Source of the DNA: Peribacillus alkalitolerans | GTDB lineage: Bacteria; Bacillota; Bacilli; Bacillales; DSM-1321 | DNA length: 64,000 bases | Assembly (NCBI RefSeq): GCF_010882125.1 | Contig: NZ_JAAGVZ010000006.1 | Span: 62,001 to 126,000 of the forward strand | Reading direction: 5' to 3' | In this document: piece by piece, positions 36,317-46,574 of the stretch | Layout: every line of letters starts with the position of its first letter | How positions within the stretch are numbered: the stretch's first letter is position 1 | Program-made: the position numbers and the translations under genes | The notes under the pieces: model-generated | Told to the model about the DNA's origin: nothing | What the model saw: the letters and a program-made list of their open reading frames with translations, nothing else | Database searches by the model: none

Positions 36317-38035
36317 ATGAAAGTGGAAGCGCTATCAGTTATTAAAGGGGATTACAATCTACCGAACTATGAAGAAGTGTACAAACAGTTCGATTGGAAA
36401 GAAACTGAGAAAAATTTTTCCTGGTCTAACACTGGTAAAGTGAACATTGCATATGAAGCGATTGATCGTCATGCTGAAGGAGCTAGAAAGAATAAGGTTG
36501 CTCTCTACTATCGTGACGGTTCCCGTGATGAAAAATATACATTCAAAGAAATGAAGGAGTTATCCAATAAGGCCGGAAATGTCTTGAAGAATATGGGAGA
36601 CGTCGAGAAGGGTGATAGAGTATTTATCTTTATGCCCAGGTCTCCAGAGCTTTATTTTGCTGTACTAGGTGCTATCAAATTGGGAGCTATTGTTGGACCT
36701 CTGTTTGAAGCATTTATGGAAGGTGCGGTGCGTGACCGTTTACAAGACAGTGAAGCAAAGGTTTTAGTCACTACACCTGAATTATTATCTCGCGTACCAG
36801 TTTCGGAGCTTCCAGCTTTGAAACACATTTTCCTTGTTGGTGAAAATGTAAAAGAAGAAGGCAAACAATTAGATTTCTTGAAATACTTTAACGAAGCAGA
36901 CCGAAAGTTAAATGTTGAATGGGTCGAGCTAACTGATGGATTAATCTTGCATTATACATCAGGTTCTACTGGGAAGCCAAAGGGAGTATTGCATGTACAT
37001 AATGCGATGATTCAGCATTATCAAACCGCACAATGGGTACTTGATATTAAGGAATCTGATGTTTATTGGTGTACTGCTGATCCAGGTTGGGTAACAGGTA
37101 CTTCTTATGGTATTTTTGGCCCGTGGTTAAATGGGGTTTCCAACGTGGTGGTTGGAGGTCGTTTCAAACCTGAAACATGGTACAAGACGATTGAAGATTT
37201 TGGCGTTACCATCTGGTATAGTGCGCCTACAGCTTTCAGAATGTTGATGGGTGCAGGGGATGAAATCGTAAAGAAATTCGATTTAAGCACACTTCGACAT
37301 GTCCTAAGTGTAGGAGAGCCATTGAATCCAGAAGTGGTGAGATGGGGAATGAAAGTATTCCAAAAACGAATCCATGATACTTGGTGGATGACGGAAACTG
37401 GAGCACAGTTAATTTGTAACTATCCTTGTATGGAAATAAAGCCTGGATCAATGGGTAAACCAATCCCTGGTGTAGAAGCTGCAATTGTAGATGATCAAGG
37501 AAATGTATTACCTCCGTATCGTATGGGGAACTTAGCCATTAAAAAAGGTTGGCCATCCATGATGCAAGCAATCTGGAACAACCCTCAAAAGTATGATTCG
37601 TATTTCATGACAGGTGATTGGTATGTGTCAGGTGATTCTGCTTATATGGATGAGGATGGATATTTCTGGTTCCAAGGTAGAGTCGATGATGTAATTATGA
37701 CGGCTGGAGAACGAGTGGGTCCATTTGAAGTGGAAAGTAAACTGGTTGAACATCCTGCTGTTGCTGAAGCAGGTGTCATTGGTAAACCAGACCCTGTTAG
37801 AGGAGAAGTCATTAAAGCATTCATCGCATTAAGAGATGGGTACGAGGCATCAGATGAGTTAATTGAGGAAATTCGCCAGTTTGTAAAACGAGGTTTAGCT
37901 GCACATGCAGCTCCACGTGAGATCGAGTTTAGAGATAAATTGCCTAAAACAAGAAGTGGGAAAATCATGCGTCGTGTATTAAAAGCATGGGAATTGGACC
38001 TTCCAACTGGTGATTTGTCTACAATGGAAGATTAA
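36317..38035 (+). CDS. acsA: Acetyl-CoA synthetase AcsA
   Basis: A 572-residue AMP-forming enzyme, the same length as B. subtilis AcsA, making acetyl-CoA from acetate, ATP and CoA. The ATG at 36317 follows AGGGGGA; in-frame codons back to 36251 are AT-rich extension. Motifs: P-loop Y-T-S-G-S-T-G-K-P-K-G, hinge G-R-V-D-D-V-I-M, and C-terminal P-K-T-R-S-G-K-I-M-R-R with K549, the lysine acetylated by AcuA. A second near-cre (TGGAAGCGCTATCA, one mismatch) overlaps codons 3-7 and could act as a roadblock. Confidence 0.96.
   Translation: MKVEALSVIKGDYNLPNYEEVYKQFDWKETEKNFSWSNTGKVNIAYEAIDRHAEGARKNKVALYYRDGSRDEKYTFKEMKELSNKAGNVLKNMGDVEKGDRVFIFMPRSPELYFAVLGAIKLGAIVGPLFEAFMEGAVRDRLQDSEAKVLVTTPELLSRVPVSELPALKHIFLVGENVKEEGKQLDFLKYFNEADRKLNVEWVELTDGLILHYTSGSTGKPKGVLHVHNAMIQHYQTAQWVLDIKESDVYWCTADPGWVTGTSYGIFGPWLNGVSNVVVGGRFKPETWYKTIEDFGVTIWYSAPTAFRMLMGAGDEIVKKFDLSTLRHVLSVGEPLNPEVVRWGMKVFQKRIHDTWWMTETGAQLICNYPCMEIKPGSMGKPIPGVEAAIVDDQGNVLPPYRMGNLAIKKGWPSMMQAIWNNPQKYDSYFMTGDWYVSGDSAYMDEDGYFWFQGRVDDVIMTAGERVGPFEVESKLVEHPAVAEAGVIGKPDPVRGEVIKAFIALRDGYEASDELIEEIRQFVKRGLAAHAAPREIEFRDKLPKTRSGKIMRRVLKAWELDLPTGDLSTMED
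36324..36337. promoter_or_regulatory. Second near-consensus cre inside the start of acsA
   Basis: TGGAAGCGCTATCA differs from TGWAANCGNTNWCA at one position (G for W). Its place just after the start codon suits repression by roadblock, but it may be coincidental. Confidence 0.5.
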
Positions 38036-38042
38036 TAGTTTT

Positions 38043-38086
38043 AAAAAAGCTGTTCAATGGACCTATTGGTGATTGAACAGCTTTTT
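38043..38086 (+). terminator. Intrinsic terminator after acsA
   Basis: A 15-bp stem AAAAAAGCTGTTCAAT/ATTGAACAGCTTTTT with a 13-base loop. Confidence 0.88.
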
Positions 38087-38112
38087 ATGTAAAAGGATTT
38101 AAACTTTTATTC

Positions 38113-38150
38113 CAAAAAAAGAAAGCTGCGAAATATTTCGCAGCTTTTTT
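38113..38150. terminator. Terminator of the penicillin-binding protein gene
   Basis: A perfect palindrome AAGCTGCGAAATATTTCGCAGCTT has T runs on both strands; it lies 3 bp beyond the stop of the minus-strand gene. Confidence 0.88.
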
Positions 38151-38152
38151 AT

Positions 38153-41059
38153 TTAGTTTAGAGAAGGTGAAGTTGGTGCAATCGGTTTAGGATTTTTAGG
38201 TTTTGGATCGTTCGGTTTAGGGTCAGGTGGTGTTGGCTTTGGATCAGTCGGTTTAGGATCTGTCGGCTTCGGATCAACTGGTTTAGTATCTGTCGGCTTA
38301 CTTGGGTCCTCTTTTTCCTCTGCGGGTTTTCCACCAATTTCAACACTATTAGAACTACTAGATTCTTGCCCGATGATGTCAATTGCCTTCACAGTATAAG
38401 CTCCAGGACCACCTGTGTAAGAAAGTGAATTACTAGCCTTTATACTAGCGACAAGTTTCGTTCCATTATAAACACGGTAGCCGATAACGTCTCCTTCATG
38501 ATGCCTCCCCCATGAAATGGTATTGCCATTCAAACTGATAACAGGCCCATCAGGTGCCTTGCCGTTATCCTGTAAGGAATCTCCACCAATCATGACCTTG
38601 GATAGGTACTTATTTTTTGAGAAAACTACTCCGGGATCTGTTAAACGGTCAAGTCCAATGCTTTTCATGAAATCCGGACTTAACATTAAACCTTCCTCCG
38701 TGAATTCAGATGGTGTAGAAGGTAAGGCTGAAAACTTTTTATTATGGACCTCAACATACCTTCCGGACACAAAGCTTCCATCGATTTTATCTTGGACAAA
38801 GTTCGACGGGAAAAGATCTGATACAACAAGTCCAGCTCTTGCACATGCTTCTGTCGCAGCGCCACCTGTAATCGCACAGAATGATCGACGTACGATTCCA
38901 CCTGGCATTTCGAATCTTTGATCTGGATCCACCATTTTAGGATTGATATCATATGCCGAATTTAAAAGGTCCGCCCACAAATAGATGTTCCGCTTACTAT
39001 AGGAAAGTCCTTTGTAATCCTTGGCTAATGGCATAGGCTTATCATATCCAGTCCAGACACCAAATGTTACATTAGGATTAGAAGCTACGAACCAAGCGTC
39101 TTGGAAGTTGTTTCCTGTACCGGTTTTACCAGCAAAGTCTGAGTTGAATTTTAAGCGCCCTTTTAGTGATGTAGCTGTTCCCTGATTAATTACATCACGC
39201 ATCATATCTAAAGTTAAATATGAGGTTTGAGGGGTAAATACATCAACAGGCTTGCTCTCGTGCTGGAAAATCACTTCACCATCTCTAGTTTCGATTTTCT
39301 CAATCATATAGGCATCGACAAATTGTCCGCCGTTTGCAAATGTTGCGAAGGCATTTGTGTTTTCTTCAACAGTTACCCCTTTTTGCATGGCTCCAATAGA
39401 CATGGATGCATTAGAGTGGTCATCTTTCGTTAAGCTTGTAAAGCCCATTTTTTCTAAGTATTGTGTTGGACGCTGACCCACAATATCACTATAGAATTTT
39501 GCAGCAGGGACGTTGATAGATTTAGTTAGTGCTTCCCTTGCCGTAGTCAATCCAGAAAAACTCTTTGAATAGTTATTTGGATAGCCCTTGGCACCCCAGC
39601 CAGAAAGCTGCATGGGAGCATCGGCCACGATAGAGCCAGGAGCGATTTTACCTAGCTCAATAGCAGGTGCATATACTAACAAAGGCTTCATTGTAGAGCC
39701 GTTTGGACGTAAAGAGGAAGTTGCATGGTTGGTTTCTTCTTGATTAAAATCTCGTCCACCTACAAAACTTATGATTCTACCAGTTTTGTTCTCTATTAAA
39801 ATGGCTCCAAGTTCAACAGGAAGTTTTTTTACAATTTCTTCTTTTGAGTCTGAATCAATGACTTTAGCATTTTTATCTGGTCCATAGTATGGGTAACTAG
39901 CCTTGACCTTTTCCATTTGCTCAAATATTTTTTTATCAATTGTCGTATGGATTTTATATCCATTTTGTTTTAAATTAAGTGTAGCCAAGCTCATATATTG
40001 ATTGTGAAGATCATCGTCTTTCTTTAGGTCTTCTTCCTCATAACCATCTTTTTTCGCAAGGATTTTTGCAAGAATATCAACTGCTCGTTTTTCTACTTCC
40101 ACAGTTAGCCATGGATGTTTATCCATAATTTTGGGCTTGGAAGGAATGAAATCCTTTTTAATGTCATAATTTAGGGCTTCCTTGAATTGCTGATCGTTAA
40201 TATAGCCGCCATCGTGCATTCTCGTTAATACTGTTTTCATACGTTCTAGCCCGGGCTGTAAGATTTTTGATTCTTTTATTTCTCCTTTACGGGTAAAAGG
40301 CGTATATCCAAAGGGACTCTGAGGCAATCCTGCTATAAAGGCTGCTTGCGGAAGTGATAAATCTTTTGCGTTGACCCCAAAAATCCCTTGAGCAGCAGAC
40401 TGGACTCCTGCAATGTTACTTCCAGAAGAGTTTCTTCCAAAAGGAGAGACATTTAGGTAAGCTTCCAATATCTCGTCTTTATCAAAAAATTTCTCAATTC
40501 GTAAGGCTAAAAGGATTTCTTTTGCCTTTCGTGAGAATGAAACCTCATTAGTCAGTACTTGCTGTTTTAATAACTGTTGTGTCAACGTACTTCCGCCTGA
40601 TTGTACTGAAGAATTGGATACTTCTTGGAATAAAGCACGCAAAATCGCTTTTGGTACTACACCATCATGTTCATAAAAGTATTCGTCTTCGGTTGCTACC
40701 ACAGCATTCTTTAAATCGTCAGAAACTTCGTCTAACGACACTTCAACACGCTCAAGATCAGAGCTGAGCGTACCAAAATATACATTGTTGGCAAAGTAGA
40801 CTTCTGAGGTCTCTTCATAATTGTATATATCCTTTTCAAGAGCACTTTTTGGTCGTACAGGCTCATCTTTTACAAGAGATGCAAAGTAACCAGCCCCTAC
40901 GCCTCCAGCAAAAGCAGTTCCTAACACTGCCAGAATGATAAATATTAAAAATAAGTTCCAAATCACTTGATAGGTAATATTGAAATAGCGTTTCGATTTT
41001 GAAGTAGATATGGAAGAGAAAAAGTTCCTCAACCTATCCAAAAAAGTGTTTTTTTCCAT
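38153..41059 (-). CDS. Class A penicillin-binding protein (glycosyltransferase/transpeptidase)
   Basis: A 968-residue bifunctional cell-wall polymerase anchored by one membrane helix (about residues 33-60). The GT51 domain has E124 in A-T-E-D-E-Y-F-Y-E-H and G-G-S-T-L-T-Q-Q. The transpeptidase motifs are S455-T-M-K458, S514-I-N516 and K645-T-G647. A fibronectin-III-like domain follows (about 830-915), then a ~50-residue tail of repeated D-P-K-P-T units encoded by tandem DNA at about 38190-38300. Both active sites are intact. It is longer than most and close to B. subtilis PonA in layout, but lies between acsA and tyrS rather than beside recU, so I leave it unnamed. The AGGGGG site precedes the ATG at 41059. 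Confidence 0.93.
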   Translation of the reverse strand: MEKNTFLDRLRNFFSSISTSKSKRYFNITYQVIWNLFLIFIILAVLGTAFAGGVGAGYFASLVKDEPVRPKSALEKDIYNYEETSEVYFANNVYFGTLSSDLERVEVSLDEVSDDLKNAVVATEDEYFYEHDGVVPKAILRALFQEVSNSSVQSGGSTLTQQLLKQQVLTNEVSFSRKAKEILLALRIEKFFDKDEILEAYLNVSPFGRNSSGSNIAGVQSAAQGIFGVNAKDLSLPQAAFIAGLPQSPFGYTPFTRKGEIKESKILQPGLERMKTVLTRMHDGGYINDQQFKEALNYDIKKDFIPSKPKIMDKHPWLTVEVEKRAVDILAKILAKKDGYEEEDLKKDDDLHNQYMSLATLNLKQNGYKIHTTIDKKIFEQMEKVKASYPYYGPDKNAKVIDSDSKEEIVKKLPVELGAILIENKTGRIISFVGGRDFNQEETNHATSSLRPNGSTMKPLLVYAPAIELGKIAPGSIVADAPMQLSGWGAKGYPNNYSKSFSGLTTAREALTKSINVPAAKFYSDIVGQRPTQYLEKMGFTSLTKDDHSNASMSIGAMQKGVTVEENTNAFATFANGGQFVDAYMIEKIETRDGEVIFQHESKPVDVFTPQTSYLTLDMMRDVINQGTATSLKGRLKFNSDFAGKTGTGNNFQDAWFVASNPNVTFGVWTGYDKPMPLAKDYKGLSYSKRNIYLWADLLNSAYDINPKMVDPDQRFEMPGGIVRRSFCAITGGAATEACARAGLVVSDLFPSNFVQDKIDGSFVSGRYVEVHNKKFSALPSTPSEFTEEGLMLSPDFMKSIGLDRLTDPGVVFSKNKYLSKVMIGGDSLQDNGKAPDGPVISLNGNTISWGRHHEGDVIGYRVYNGTKLVASIKASNSLSYTGGPGAYTVKAIDIIGQESSSSNSVEIGGKPAEEKEDPSKPTDTKPVDPKPTDPKPTDPKPTPPDPKPNDPKPKNPKPIAPTSPSLN

Positions 41060-41227
41060 ATTCTCAACCCCCTGAAATCACTTACATTATACCATACATA
41101 AGAAACAGGAAATGACAACTTTCTGCATTTTACATATTATGTAAAATGCAAGGGTGTTTAGTTAAGAAATCTGTTTGACTTTTCATTGGATCTATAATAA
41201 AATCCAATTACTATTTCATATATCTTC

Positions 41228-41478
41228 TGCAATGACAGGAGCCAGTAGGTGAACGATCCCTGTTTTAGAGAGCCGGTGGTTGCTGCAAACCGGTACAAAT
41301 CGTTTAGTGAATTACTTCCTTGAGCATTTGATGGGAAACCCCGAAATTGGGTTAGTAGCATCAAACGGAAAGAGACCGTTATCTCTTATCAAGCGGAGAA
41401 CATTGTTTGTTGTTCTCAAGTTGGGTGGTACCGCGATATCAATCGTCCCTTCATTTATAATGAAGGGGCGTTTTTTTA
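41228..41478 (+). promoter_or_regulatory. T-box leader RNA of tyrS
   Basis: A T-box riboswitch that reads the charging state of tRNA-Tyr. Stem I includes AGAGAGCCGGTGGTTGCTGCAA. The likely specifier triplet UAC (Tyr) is at 41294-41296 in CGGTACAAATCG. The T-box core GGGTGGTACCGCG is at 41423-41435, and its UGGU would pair with the ACCA end of tRNA-Tyr. The terminator is a CGTCCCTTCATT/AATGAAGGGGCG hairpin at 41444-41470 with seven T. The T-box sequence can form the competing antiterminator with the left arm. Short frames across this RNA are not genes. Confidence 0.93.
41444..41477 (+). terminator. Regulated terminator of the tyrS T-box
   Basis: A stem of about 12 bp followed by TTTTTTT, ending 30 nt before the tyrS start codon. 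Confidence 0.9.
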
Positions 41479-41494
41479 TTTTTAAAAAAACTGA

Positions 41495-42763
<1,269 letters not shown>

Positions 42764-42770
42764 ATAATTT

Positions 42771-42816
42771 AAGGGTGCACATTTAGGTCAACATTGCCTT
42801 TTGTGCACCCCTTTTT
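42771..42816 (+). terminator. Intrinsic terminator after tyrS
   Basis: GGGTGCAC/GTGCACCC stem followed by CTTTTT, convergent with the HIT gene. Confidence 0.85.
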
Positions 42817-43198
42817 ATGTTCTTTTATTTTCTTTACTCTTAAACCAATATCTGATCCCTCGCCCAGCGTATGGTTCATCTTTATATCGTGGAATGATAT
42901 GTAAATGGGCGTGAGGTATAGTTTGCCCACCTACTTCATAGCAATTCCAGCCTACTGAATATCCTTCTGGGCCATGTTTTGAGTCCAATAAATTTTTTGC
43001 CTCATTTAAAAGGTTTTGGGTCGCTTCCCATTCTTCAATGCTTAAATCGAAAACAGTTTCCTTATGCAATTTAGGAATAATCACTCCTGAACCGATCAGG
43101 ATATCTTGTGGGATTTGTAAAAAAAGGCAATGCTCATTTTTTAAAATTATTTCTTGCCCTTCAAATGATAGAGGATTACAAAAGGGACATGAGTTCAT
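42815..43198 (-). CDS. HIT-family hydrolase
   Basis: A 127-residue histidine-triad protein with the catalytic H96-A-H98-L-H100-I-I motif and an N-terminal C-P-F-C pair that, with later residues, could bind zinc. Family members hydrolyse adenosine phosphoramidates or dinucleoside polyphosphates. The C-terminus extends about 15 basic residues past the HIT motif. The ATG at 43198 follows AGGAGAG. Which nucleotide it uses cannot be told from sequence. Confidence 0.9.
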   Translation of the reverse strand: MNSCPFCNPLSFEGQEIILKNEHCLFLQIPQDILIGSGVIIPKLHKETVFDLSIEEWEATQNLLNEAKNLLDSKHGPEGYSVGWNCYEVGGQTIPHAHLHIIPRYKDEPYAGRGIRYWFKSKENKRT

Positions 43199-43246
43199 AG
43201 AAAATCTCTCCTGGTAATATAATACCTTTATCTTATCTTAATACAA

Positions 43247-43457
43247 GGCTATGTTAAAGGACATTGTTATTTGGTACTATGTTGATTGAAGCGTAAGCGT
43301 GAGACTTATCGAAAATGCATTCGTATTTTCTTCGTGCTTGTTTATTCGAGGATGCTTTTTCAATGCCCTGCGGGAAAAGTGGGTCAAGGGAGACTCCCGA
43401 CCTACCTGCGGAAAGGGAGTGCCTGTAGTTGCAATCAACAGGCTAGTTTATCAGAGA
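43247..43457 (+). repeat. Repeat family 1, copy 7 (with hairpin module)
   Basis: Core 43281-43439 (GTTGATTGAAGCGTAAGCG ... GTTGCAATCAAC) with flanks GGCTATGTTAAAGG on the left and AGTTTATCAGAG on the right, the flank type of copies 2 and 3. It carries the same ~60-bp hairpin module as copy 1 (TCGAAAATGCATTCG ... TTATTCGAGGATGC). It occupies most of the 315-bp gap between the HIT gene and rpsD. Confidence 0.8.
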
Positions 43458-43464
43458 CAAAAAC

Positions 43465-43495
43465 AAAAAAATCCTCCATGTAAATGGAGGATTTC
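43465..43495 (-). terminator. Terminator of rpsD
   Basis: On the minus strand an ATCCTCCATT/ATGGAGGAT stem runs into TTTTTTT. Confidence 0.88.
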
Positions 43496-43513
43496 CGAGG
43501 CAATGCCCAAAGA

Positions 43514-44116
43514 TTAACGAGAGTAGAACTCAACGATAAGAGCTTCGTTAATTTCAGCTGGCATTTCAGAACGCTCTGGTAAGCGAGTGAAAGTACCTTC
43601 TAATTTGTCAGCATCGAAAGTTAAGAAGTCAGGAACGAAGTTGTTTACTTCGATAGCTTCTTTGATTGTATCAAGGTTACGTGATTTTTCACGAACAGAG
43701 ATAGTTTGACCAGGTGTTACTTTGTAAGATGGGATATCTACGCGGCTTCCATTAACAGTAATGTGGCCGTGGTTTACTAATTGGCGAGCTGCACGACGAG
43801 TACGAGCAAGACCTAAACGGTAAACAACGTTATCAAGGCGAGATTCTAAAAGCATCATGAAGTTCTCACCGTGTTTACCTTGCATTTTGCCAGCTTTATC
43901 AAAAGTAGTACGGAATTGACGCTCGTTTACACCGTAAGTGTGACGAAGCTTTTGCTTCTCTTGTAATTGTAAACCGTACTCAGAAAGCTTTTTACGTTGG
44001 TTCGGACCATGTTGTCCAGGAGCGTAAGGACGCTTTTCTAATTCCTTACCAGTTCCAGATAATGAGATACCAAGACGACGGGATAATTTCCAGCTTGGAC
44101 CAGTATAACGAGCCAT
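43514..44116 (-). CDS. rpsD: 30S ribosomal protein S4
   Basis: A 200-residue primary assembly protein of the 30S subunit, the standard length. It begins [15 protein letters not shown] and contains the S4 RNA-binding domain ([16 protein letters not shown] ... [10 protein letters not shown]). It is not in the ribosomal superoperon, as usual in Bacillus. The ATG at 44116 follows AGGAGGAG. A long leader and strong promoter lie upstream; in B. subtilis S4 represses its own mRNA through such a leader. Confidence 0.98.
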   Translation of the reverse strand: MARYTGPSWKLSRRLGISLSGTGKELEKRPYAPGQHGPNQRKKLSEYGLQLQEKQKLRHTYGVNERQFRTTFDKAGKMQGKHGENFMMLLESRLDNVVYRLGLARTRRAARQLVNHGHITVNGSRVDIPSYKVTPGQTISVREKSRNLDTIKEAIEVNNFVPDFLTFDADKLEGTFTRLPERSEMPAEINEALIVEFYSR

Positions 44117-44305
44117 GAATGACTCCTCCTCTATGTTTTTATTTGGGTAAAATAAAAACCGTTGTGATTGATCTTCTAGACCATTTTGTTTTCATGTAAC
44201 TTCGCCCTAGCAGCAAAGGGTTACGAGATACACCTCTATAAATGGAGAGGAACAAAATGAATTCAAGAGAGATTAGATACACATAGGCTGCGATATTTTA
44301 CACAA
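44117..44305 (-). promoter_or_regulatory. Untranslated rpsD leader, probable S4 autoregulatory RNA
   Basis: About 190 nt separate the predicted transcription start from the rpsD start codon. Several complementary segments are visible (for example AACGGTTTTTATTTTA with TAAAAAC near the ribosome site). Autogenous control by S4 is known for B. subtilis rpsD; that this leader forms the same structure is inference. Confidence 0.55.
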
Positions 44306-44310
44306 ATGAT

Positions 44311-44339
44311 AGTATATAATGCAGGAACGACAATGTCAA
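44311..44339 (-). promoter_or_regulatory. Near-consensus sigma-A promoter of rpsD
   Basis: On the minus strand: TTGACA (44334-44339), a 17-base spacer and TATACT (44311-44316). The -35 is perfect and the -10 has one mismatch. Confidence 0.88.
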
Positions 44340-44578
44340 GCTAGTATTTTCATTTCACCTTTAAAAACTATATCATATTTGGTTAGGAAAAACTGACTTT
44401 CTAAAAGTAAGAAAATTGACAATTACTTGTAAGAAATTTCAAAAAAATAACTTTATAATACAATGTAATATCAATGAATTTCTGTTATTATATGTATTGG
44501 AGTAATAAATCTTTGAATGAAGATATTTATCAACTAGATTAGTACATATGCATTGCTATCGGATTTTGATTTTTATTG

Positions 44579-44605
44579 ACTCGGATGAAACCGGGTTTTT
44601 TATAT
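44579..44605 (+). terminator. Attenuator-like hairpin before ytrP
   Basis: A short stem ACTCGG/CCGGGT with a 6-base loop followed by six T lies about 50 nt before the chosen ytrP start. The gap 44340-44650 holds this and AT-rich DNA; no c-di-GMP riboswitch core was seen. Confidence 0.4.
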
Positions 44606-44650
44606 GTTGTGGAAATCACCGCATTGCAATTATTAGTAGGGATGATGGAA

Positions 44651-46519
44651 ATGGGAGCTAAATTATCAGAACTAAACATCGAATTGAAAAGTGCATTATT
44701 CGACTTGTTAGATTTTGAGGATGCAAAGGTAGATTACGAAACGTTGCTGGTGAATATTTTAGAAAACTTGAAGCGATTTTTTGAAGCTACCGAAGTTTCT
44801 TTTTACAAACTAAATGAATGGAAAAGGAAGCTCTACCTAGAAGCATCTACAGATTCGTTTAAAAAGAACATTTATCAAGACCAGATTCTGATGTGTGAAG
44901 TACTCGAAGGAACATTAAGAGACAAAACATATTATTACAATAATTTCCCTTTTGCTGGATTCACTGAATATCAATTAATCGTCCCATTGAATCTAAATAG
45001 TTTACCTCTCTCATTCCTAGCTTTTAAAGAAGGTAACAGTTCATTATTACGGGATGAGGAATCGTATGTTGAATTGACACGTGTTTGTGGAAAGGTGCTA
45101 GAAAAGGTTCATAGCATTACAGGTATTATAAGTGAAGAAAAACGTTATCGTCAGCTCTATAGAGTGACAGAAAAATTCCATTCATCGATGGATATGGATT
45201 CTGTGCTTGAAGAAATAATAGAAACTTTAAAAGAAGTCTATCCAACCTTCACATATTACTTATTGTTATCACACGATAACCATAGCCGAGGAAACCTTCC
45301 TATCAAGGATTTGGAATATGATAGTGAAAATATTGCAGCCATGCAGTCTTATGTGACGGGCCAAACCCAGTTCGAAGACGATGTGATTGCCAGAAAATCC
45401 ATTTTGTACGCTCCATTAAAAGGGAAGCAAGGAGTGTACGGTGTTCTCCAAGTAATTGCACCTGATACTGTGCTTTTTCCGAAAAATGAAATAGAATTTA
45501 TCTCTCTGCTTGCAAATACGGCAGGCAGTGCATTGGAAAATGCCCAACTTTATCACCAGTCAAAGAGGTTAATTTCTGACTTGCAGCTGATCAACGAGAC
45601 TTCACACCGATTAAATTCTAATCTAAGACTCAGCGATACAATGAACTATATGAAAGAACAAATTACTAGTTCATTCCATGCTGAAGAAATAGGTTTTATC
45701 ATGATTTCTGCTGAAAACGAAATCAATATATTGCCTGGTACGACTTCCTTTTTTGAAAGTCCGGCAGCTTGTCGGTATGTATCTTTTATTAAAGAACGAA
45801 TCAATCAAAATAAAGAATCCTTATTCATTGGTGACCTGTCATTACCGGGGGAAGTGGCTGATTCAGAATATAAATCCGTTATGGCTGTTCCTATGGTGCA
45901 AAGTGGATCGCTTAAAGGGTTTGCCGTAGTCATGCATTCTGATCCTTATTACTTTTCATTTGAAGTATTTAAGCTGTTGCAATCGCTTATTCACCACTCA
46001 ACTCTGGCATTTACTAATTCGTTATTACGTGAAGAGTTGGAAAAAATGGTGGTTACAGATCATTTAACTAAGCTTTATTCACGAAATTACTTGGATGAAA
46101 AATTACAAGAGTCGATGGAAAACGATACTCAAGGGACATTCATATTATTTGATATCGATAATTTTAAAAGAATAAATGATAGTTTTGGACATCAAGTAGG
46201 TGATCGAGTTTTAGTTCAAGTGGCCGATTTAATCAAGGGTAGTATTCGGAATGGTGATATCGGTGCCCGCTGGGGTGGAGAGGAACTTGCAGTTTATTTA
46301 CCAAGGGTTCCTATTGAAATTGGTCAATCTATTGCTGAAAGAATCTCAAATAAGGTAAGCGAATATTCAAATCCTGGTGTAACCGTTTCTTGTGGTGTTT
46401 CTTACTGGAATCATGCAGTGCCGGATTCCACTTTCTCTCTGTTCAAGCGTGCGGATGATGCTTTATATATAGCAAAAAATAGCGGAAAAAACAAAGTTAT
46501 AGTTGAAAAAAGACAATAA
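44651..46519 (+). CDS. ytrP: GAF-GGDEF diguanylate cyclase (YtrP-like)
   Basis: About 622 residues from the ATG at 44651, nine bases after AGGG. ATGs at 44642/44645 and an in-frame TTG at 44576 (inside the hairpin) are less likely. The long N-terminal half holds two or three GAF-like sensor domains (L-L-A-N-T-A-G-S-A-L-E-N-A-Q-L ends one). The C-terminal GGDEF domain has D-H-L-T-K-L-Y-S-R, the active site G-G-E-E-L, and a product-inhibition site R-N-G-D exactly five residues before it. It should therefore make c-di-GMP and be feedback inhibited. No membrane segment. Neighbour order rpsD-ytrP-ytsP as in B. subtilis. Confidence 0.9.
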   Translation: MGAKLSELNIELKSALFDLLDFEDAKVDYETLLVNILENLKRFFEATEVSFYKLNEWKRKLYLEASTDSFKKNIYQDQILMCEVLEGTLRDKTYYYNNFPFAGFTEYQLIVPLNLNSLPLSFLAFKEGNSSLLRDEESYVELTRVCGKVLEKVHSITGIISEEKRYRQLYRVTEKFHSSMDMDSVLEEIIETLKEVYPTFTYYLLLSHDNHSRGNLPIKDLEYDSENIAAMQSYVTGQTQFEDDVIARKSILYAPLKGKQGVYGVLQVIAPDTVLFPKNEIEFISLLANTAGSALENAQLYHQSKRLISDLQLINETSHRLNSNLRLSDTMNYMKEQITSSFHAEEIGFIMISAENEINILPGTTSFFESPAACRYVSFIKERINQNKESLFIGDLSLPGEVADSEYKSVMAVPMVQSGSLKGFAVVMHSDPYYFSFEVFKLLQSLIHHSTLAFTNSLLREELEKMVVTDHLTKLYSRNYLDEKLQESMENDTQGTFILFDIDNFKRINDSFGHQVGDRVLVQVADLIKGSIRNGDIGARWGGEELAVYLPRVPIEIGQSIAERISNKVSEYSNPGVTVSCGVSYWNHAVPDSTFSLFKRADDALYIAKNSGKNKVIVEKRQ

Positions 46520-46521
46520 CT

Positions 46522-46574
46522 AAAAAGAAAGGCCTGACCAAAAGGAGAAATCCACTTGGTCAGGCCTTTCTTTT
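46522..46574. terminator. Bidirectional terminator between ytrP and ytsP
   Basis: A long stem AAAGAAAGGCCTGACCAA/TTGGTCAGGCCTTTCTTT with T runs on both strands. Confidence 0.9.

Noticed and set aside
43286-43517. Two plus-strand frames of 65 and 72 codons before rpsD
   Set aside because: Inside repeat family 1 and the rpsD terminator.
44490-44650. Possible c-di-GMP riboswitch before the GGDEF gene
   Set aside because: Looked for the conserved GEMM core; it is not present. Only a small terminator-like hairpin is seen.
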